Origin: Hyphomicrobiales bacterium
GTDB taxonomy: Bacteria; Pseudomonadota; Alphaproteobacteria; Rhizobiales; Xanthobacteraceae
Assembly: GCA_021730985.1 (NCBI GenBank)
Contig: JAKFYI010000035.1
Location: 1-64,000, forward strand
Length of the DNA: 64,000 nucleotides
Direction: 5' to 3'
In this document: one piece after another, positions 59,576 to 64,000 of the stretch
Layout: each line of letters opens with the position of its first letter
Position numbering within the stretch: position 1 is the stretch's first letter
The notes under the pieces: generated by a model
The model's input: only the letters and a program-made list of their open reading frames with translations
Database searches by the model: none
Told to the model about the DNA's origin: nothing
Program-made: the position numbers and the translations under genes

Positions 59576-61372
59576 ATGGGATTGCTCGATAATCTGAAGG
59601 ATGACGTCGTCTTCCTGCGCGGCGCGTTGCGCGCCTTGAAGATGACGACCCCTATCGCCAAGAACCCCAACCGCGTGTTCCCGCTGGTGCTCGATGAACT
59701 GGCGGAGCGGTACGGCGACGCGCCGGCGCTAATTTCAGACCGCGAACAGTTCAGCTACCGCTCTCTCGCGGCGCGATCGAACCGCTACGCGCGCTGGGCA
59801 CAGCGCGAAGGCATCGCCAAGGGCGACGCCGTGTGCCTGCTGATGCCGAACCGGCCGGAATACATGGCAATCTGGATCGGAGTGATCAGCGCCGGCGGCG
59901 TGTGCGGTTTGATCAACACCAATCTGGTGGGCCCGTCGCTGGCGCACTGCATCGATATCGTGTCGCCCAAGCACATCATCGTCGCGGCCGAACTTGCCGC
60001 GGCCTTCGCCACCGCGCGGCCCATGTTGAAATCCGAAGCTAAGATCTGGTCGCATGGCGAGAGCGTCGAGTTCCCGCGCATCGAGACCGAGATCGACGAC
60101 CTCGACGACCGGCCGCTGACCGCGGCCGAGCGGCCAACGCTCAACATCGAAGACCGCGCCCTCTACATCTACACCTCGGGGACCACCGGCCTGCCGAAGG
60201 CAGCGAACATCAATCATTACCGGGTGATGCTGGCGAGCCACGCGTTTGCCGGCGTGATGGACACCCAGCCGACCGACCGGATGTACAACTGCCTGCCGAT
60301 GTACCACACCGCCGGCGGCCTGGTCGCGACCGGCGCGGTGCTGATCAACGGCGGTTGCGTTGTGGTGCGCGAGAAATTCTCCGCGCGCGAGTTCTGGAAC
60401 GATGTGGTGCGATACGACTGCACGATGTTCCAGTACATCGGCGAGCTGTGCCGCTACCTCACCCACGCGCCGCCGAACCCGAACGAATCGAAGCATCGCA
60501 TCCGTCTGGTCTGCGGCAACGGACTGCGGCCCGATCTGTGGGACGACTTCAAGAACCGCTTCCGCATCCCCGCGATCCTCGAATTCTACGGGGCGACCGA
60601 GGGCAACGTGAACATCTTCAATTTCGAGGGCAAGCCCGGCGCGGTCGGCCGCGTGCCGTGGTTTGTCGCGCACCGCTTTCCGGTTGCGGTGGTGCGCTAC
60701 GACGTCGAAAAGGGCCAGCCGGTGCGTGACGCCCGCGGCTTCTGCGAGCGCTGCGATCCCAACGAACCGGGCGAGGTGATCGGCAAGATCATCAACAAGG
60801 CGTCGAAGCCCGGCAACCGGTTCGAAGGCTACGCAACATCGGCGCAGAACGAGAACAAGATCCTGCGCGACGCCTTCGCGAAGGGCGATGCCTGGTTCCG
60901 CACCGGCGACCTGATGCGCAAGGACGAGCGCGGCTATTTCTATTTCGTCGATCGGGTCGGCGACACGTTCCGCTGGAAGGGCGAGAACGTATCGACCGGC
61001 GAGGTGTCCGAGGCGATCAACGGCTTTCCCGGAATCCTCGATGCCAACGTGTACGGCGTGACGATCCCCGGCCGCGAAGGCCGCGCGGGGATGGCCGCGG
61101 TGGTCTGCAACCGCTCGGTCGATCTGGCCGCGCTGCACGCTCACCTGCGCGCGCACCTGCCCGACTATGCGCGGCCGCTGTTCCTGCGCATCCAGAGCGA
61201 GATCGACGTGACCGGCACGTTCAAGCAGAAGAAGGTCGATCTGGTGAAGGAAGGCTTCGATCCTGCCCGGATCGTGGACGCGATATACTTCAACGATACG
61301 CAGTCCGGCGGCTTCGTGCGGCTCGATCCGGCGCTCCACCAGCGCATCGAGCAGGGTCGGGTGAGATTGTAA
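59576..61372 (+). CDS. long-chain/very-long-chain acyl-CoA synthetase (FATP-like)
   Basis: A 598-residue AMP-forming ligase. The AMP motif YIYTSGTTGLPKAANINHYR (about 197-216), the FATP-type segment YGATEGNVNIFNFEGKPGAV, and the C-terminal FRWKGENVSTGEVSEAINGF with FKQKKVDLVKEGFDP are typical of the fatty-acid transport protein/VLACS branch rather than of FadD. It activates fatty acids at the inner membrane. Its stop overlaps the DUF924 start by one base (TAATG). Confidence 0.88.
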   Translation: MGLLDNLKDDVVFLRGALRALKMTTPIAKNPNRVFPLVLDELAERYGDAPALISDREQFSYRSLAARSNRYARWAQREGIAKGDAVCLLMPNRPEYMAIWIGVISAGGVCGLINTNLVGPSLAHCIDIVSPKHIIVAAELAAAFATARPMLKSEAKIWSHGESVEFPRIETEIDDLDDRPLTAAERPTLNIEDRALYIYTSGTTGLPKAANINHYRVMLASHAFAGVMDTQPTDRMYNCLPMYHTAGGLVATGAVLINGGCVVVREKFSAREFWNDVVRYDCTMFQYIGELCRYLTHAPPNPNESKHRIRLVCGNGLRPDLWDDFKNRFRIPAILEFYGATEGNVNIFNFEGKPGAVGRVPWFVAHRFPVAVVRYDVEKGQPVRDARGFCERCDPNEPGEVIGKIINKASKPGNRFEGYATSAQNENKILRDAFAKGDAWFRTGDLMRKDERGYFYFVDRVGDTFRWKGENVSTGEVSEAINGFPGILDANVYGVTIPGREGRAGMAAVVCNRSVDLAALHAHLRAHLPDYARPLFLRIQSEIDVTGTFKQKKVDLVKEGFDPARIVDAIYFNDTQSGGFVRLDPALHQRIEQGRVRL

Positions 61373-61923
61373 TGGCGAATGCGGTTGCGGCGGTCCAAGA
61401 CGTCCTTACGTTCTGGCGCGAAGCCGGCCCGAAGAAATGGTTCAGCAAAGACACCGCGTTCGACGAGGCAATCCGCACGGACTTTCTTGCAACCCATGAG
61501 GCTGCCGCTGCGGGACAATTGATAGACTGGGAAGGCACCGCCGAAGGTTCGCTCGCGCTGGTGATCCTGCTCGACCAGTTTCCCCGCAACATGTTCCGCG
61601 GTTCGGCCCGGGTCTTCGCCACCGATCCGATGGCGCACCGGATCGCCGGCAGCGCGGTCGCCAAGGGCCACGACCGGCAGGTGTCGGTCACGGACCGGCA
61701 GTTTTTCTATCTGCCATTCGAGCACTCGGAGCAGCTTGCCGATCAGGAGCGCTGCGTGGCGCTGTTCCGGGCGACAGGCGATGCCGAATTGCTGAAATGG
61801 GCGGAGCTGCACGCCGACATCATCCGCAAGTTCGGGCGCTTCCCTCACCGCAACGCGGTGCTCGGCCGCGCCACCACGGCGGCGGAGCAGGCCTTCCTGG
61901 ACAGCGGCGGTTTCGCCGGCTGA
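61372..61923 (+). CDS. DUF924 family protein
   Basis: A 183-residue soluble helical protein with the family wording VLTFWREAGPKKWFSKDTAF, LVILLDQFPRNMFRGSARVF, QFFYLPFEHSE and HADIIRKFGRFPHRNAVLGR. DUF924 is TPR-like and widespread; no activity is established. It shares one base with the acyl-CoA synthetase stop codon, so the two are translationally coupled. Confidence 0.87.
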   Translation: MANAVAAVQDVLTFWREAGPKKWFSKDTAFDEAIRTDFLATHEAAAAGQLIDWEGTAEGSLALVILLDQFPRNMFRGSARVFATDPMAHRIAGSAVAKGHDRQVSVTDRQFFYLPFEHSEQLADQERCVALFRATGDAELLKWAELHADIIRKFGRFPHRNAVLGRATTAAEQAFLDSGGFAG

Positions 61924-62011
61924 GCCCACGCGCTGCCGGTTTTTCGCATTCCCGCCCTGGACGTTGGCCGGAAAGCGGCCCTTAATATCCACCAGAAATG
62001 GAGGAAACCTC

Positions 62012-62977
62012 ATGTCCTGGTCGAAACGCGCCACCTTGCGCGGACTTCTGATTGCCGCGGCGGCGCTGAGCGCAGTTCCCGCATCGGCGCAGATGGAATT
62101 GAAGATCATCGCGCCCGCGGCGCCGGGCGGCGGCTGGGACCAGACCGCGCGCTCCATGCAGCAGGCGATGACGGCTTCCGGCGCGGCCAAGAGCGCGCAA
62201 GTGACCAACATTCCGGGCGCCGGCGGCACCGTCGGGCTCGCGCAGTTCGTCAACACCGCCAAGGGCGACGGCAACACGCTGATGGTCAACGGCTTCGTGA
62301 TGGTGGGCGCGATCCTGACCAACAAGTCGCCGGTCAACCTCGATCAGGTGACCCCGATCGCCAAGCTCACCGAGGAAATGCAGATCATCGTCGTGCCGGC
62401 CAATTCGCCGATTAAGACCGCGAAGGATCTGGCCGATGCGGTCAAGAAAGACGTTTCGAAGGTCACATTCGCCGGCGGCTCGGCGGGCGGCGTCGATCAC
62501 ATCATGGCGGCGCTGTTCACCGGCGCAGCCGGCGCGGACGCTGCCAAGGTCAACTACGTGCCGTTCTCCGGCGGCGGCGAGTCGCTCGCCGCCATCATCG
62601 GCGGCAAGGTGACGGCGGGCATTTCCGGTTACGCGGAATACGAAGGCCAGATCAAGTCCGGGCGGCTGCGCGCCATCGGCATCACTTCGGCGGAGCGGCG
62701 GGCCGGCATCGACGTGCCGACCTTCAAGGAGCAGGGCATCGACCTCGTCATCACCAACTGGCGATCGGTGGTCGCTGGCCCGGGCATCACGGCGGCCCAG
62801 AAGAAGGCCTTGGAGGACGCGGTCGAGAAGATGGCGAAGTCCGCGGCCTGGAAGGACGTTCTGAAGCAGAAGGGCTGGGACGACGCCTTTGTATCGGGCG
62901 ACGCCTTCACCAAGTTCCTGAAGGACGAGCAGACCCGCGTTCGCAAGGTGCTCAGCGAAGTGGGCTTGGTAAAGTAG
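62012..62977 (+). CDS. tctC: tripartite tricarboxylate transporter receptor TctC
   Basis: A 321-residue periplasmic receptor. A signal peptide (RGLLIAAAALSAVPASA) precedes MELKIIAPAAPGGGWDQTAR, NIPGAGGTVGLAQFVN and VPFSGGGESLAAIIGGKVTA, characteristic of true TctC rather than the orphan Bug set. It is followed by tctB and tctA, so it is the binding component of a complete transporter. The substrate class is di- or tricarboxylates such as citrate. TGGAGGAAACCTC precedes the ATG. Confidence 0.92.
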   Translation: MSWSKRATLRGLLIAAAALSAVPASAQMELKIIAPAAPGGGWDQTARSMQQAMTASGAAKSAQVTNIPGAGGTVGLAQFVNTAKGDGNTLMVNGFVMVGAILTNKSPVNLDQVTPIAKLTEEMQIIVVPANSPIKTAKDLADAVKKDVSKVTFAGGSAGGVDHIMAALFTGAAGADAAKVNYVPFSGGGESLAAIIGGKVTAGISGYAEYEGQIKSGRLRAIGITSAERRAGIDVPTFKEQGIDLVITNWRSVVAGPGITAAQKKALEDAVEKMAKSAAWKDVLKQKGWDDAFVSGDAFTKFLKDEQTRVRKVLSEVGLVK

Positions 62978-63038
62978 CGCTTCTCCGTCATGCCGGCCTG
63001 GTCCCGGGCTTGAACGCGGCGAGAACAGGTCAAGTCCG

Positions 63039-63506
63039 ATGAGCACCGCAACACACCGCATCGACCGCGCGGCGATGGCCATCGCCGCAGGCCTGCTCGT
63101 GATCGCCGTGGTGATCGTGTGGGACGCCTCGTCCCTGCCCTCGACCGTCTACGGCATCGGGCCGCGGGCCGTGCCGATCCTGGTGGCGGGCGGGCTGGTG
63201 CTGCTCGCGATCGGCAACGCGGTGCTGGCCTGGCGCGGCGAGTTCCCCGAGCGTGAAGACTACGATTTGCAGGCCGTGCTGCTCATCCTCGGCGGCCTGC
63301 TCGCCCTGATCGCCATCATCGGACTGAACGGCGGCTTCATCCCCGCCACCGCGGTGCTGTTCGCAGCGACCGCGACCGCGTTCGGCCGGCGCGCCATCCT
63401 GACGGATTTCGTCATCGGCTTCGTGCTGTCAGTCCTGGTCTTTCTGATGTTCTCCAAGCTGCTGACGCTGTCGCTGCCGATGGGTCCGATCGAGCGGCTG
63501 CTCTGA
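63039..63506 (+). CDS. tctB: tripartite tricarboxylate transporter small membrane subunit TctB
   Basis: A 155-residue protein with four hydrophobic segments ([80 protein letters not shown]), the TctB plan, with [13 protein letters not shown] a family mark. It lies 61 bases after tctC and one base before tctA. Confidence 0.88.
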   Translation: MSTATHRIDRAAMAIAAGLLVIAVVIVWDASSLPSTVYGIGPRAVPILVAGGLVLLAIGNAVLAWRGEFPEREDYDLQAVLLILGGLLALIAIIGLNGGFIPATAVLFAATATAFGRRAILTDFVIGFVLSVLVFLMFSKLLTLSLPMGPIERLL

Positions 63507-63507
63507 C

Positions 63508-64000
<493 letters not shown>

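Noticed and set aside
59735-61339. 534-codon frame opposite the acyl-CoA synthetase
   Set aside because: Antisense shadow; no motif, and the sense gene is unambiguous.

Overview
The window is GC-rich, densely packed, alphaproteobacterial chromosomal DNA. It most resembles the Bradyrhizobium/Rhodopseudomonas/Afipia side of the Hyphomicrobiales. Supporting signs are the NdvA-type glucan exporter, an isolated hisE-like gene, DUF983 and DUF924 proteins, many Bug-type solute receptors, and several copies of palindromic intergenic repeats of a kind common in that group. I see no rRNA, tRNA, CRISPR array, transposase, integrase or phage gene. The species is not decidable by eye.

Layout. 55-5625 (leftward): succinate-semialdehyde-type dehydrogenase, a small hypothetical, an E1 alpha/beta 2-oxoacid dehydrogenase pair without E2/E3, a DMT exporter and an SDR. 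5686-8791 (rightward): a TSUP carrier, then a rhodanese-ChrB fusion and ChrA chromate transporter. 8792-11518 (leftward): a NitT/TauT-type ABC importer. 11670-25262: an organic-acid region with an IlvD/Edd dehydratase, a MetE-like protein, three orphan Bug receptors, a class II aldolase, a 975-residue FAD/Fe-S 2-hydroxyacid dehydrogenase fusion, an alanine/serine-glyoxylate aminotransferase and an orphan molybdopterin subunit. The hydroxyacid dehydrogenase and the aminotransferase would fit a glycolate-to-glyoxylate-to-glycine route.

25690-37078 (leftward) is the clearest pathway: aerobic benzoate degradation through benzoyl-CoA. It reads, in transcription order, benzoate-CoA ligase, periplasmic binding protein, livH-livM-livG-livF importer, alpha/beta hydrolase, boxR, boxC and boxB. 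Two good sigma-70 promoters, one before the ligase and one before boxR, both overlap TGCA-containing symmetric sequences that look like BoxR operators. A strong bidirectional terminator separates the binding-protein gene from the permease genes. The reductase boxA and the semialdehyde dehydrogenase boxD are not in the window.

37161-47550: a second MetE-like protein, a 56-codon TTG-start gene, an M24-fold enzyme lacking one metal ligand, a phytase-like exported esterase behind a Pho-box-like sequence, several small exported or membrane proteins, a GST, a VOC protein, a DedA protein and HisE. 47725-57819: PutA, a second NitT/TauT importer, a LysR regulator, NdvA and an SCP-x-type thiolase. 58006-64000: a penicillin-binding D,D-carboxypeptidase, a long-chain acyl-CoA synthetase overlapping a DUF924 gene, and a tripartite tricarboxylate transporter (TctC-TctB-TctA) cut by the window end.

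I did not find a convincing wholly new system. The items most worth following up are the control of the box cluster, the M24 protein, the unannotated small gene at 38399-38569 and the Pho-box-like site before the phytase-like gene.
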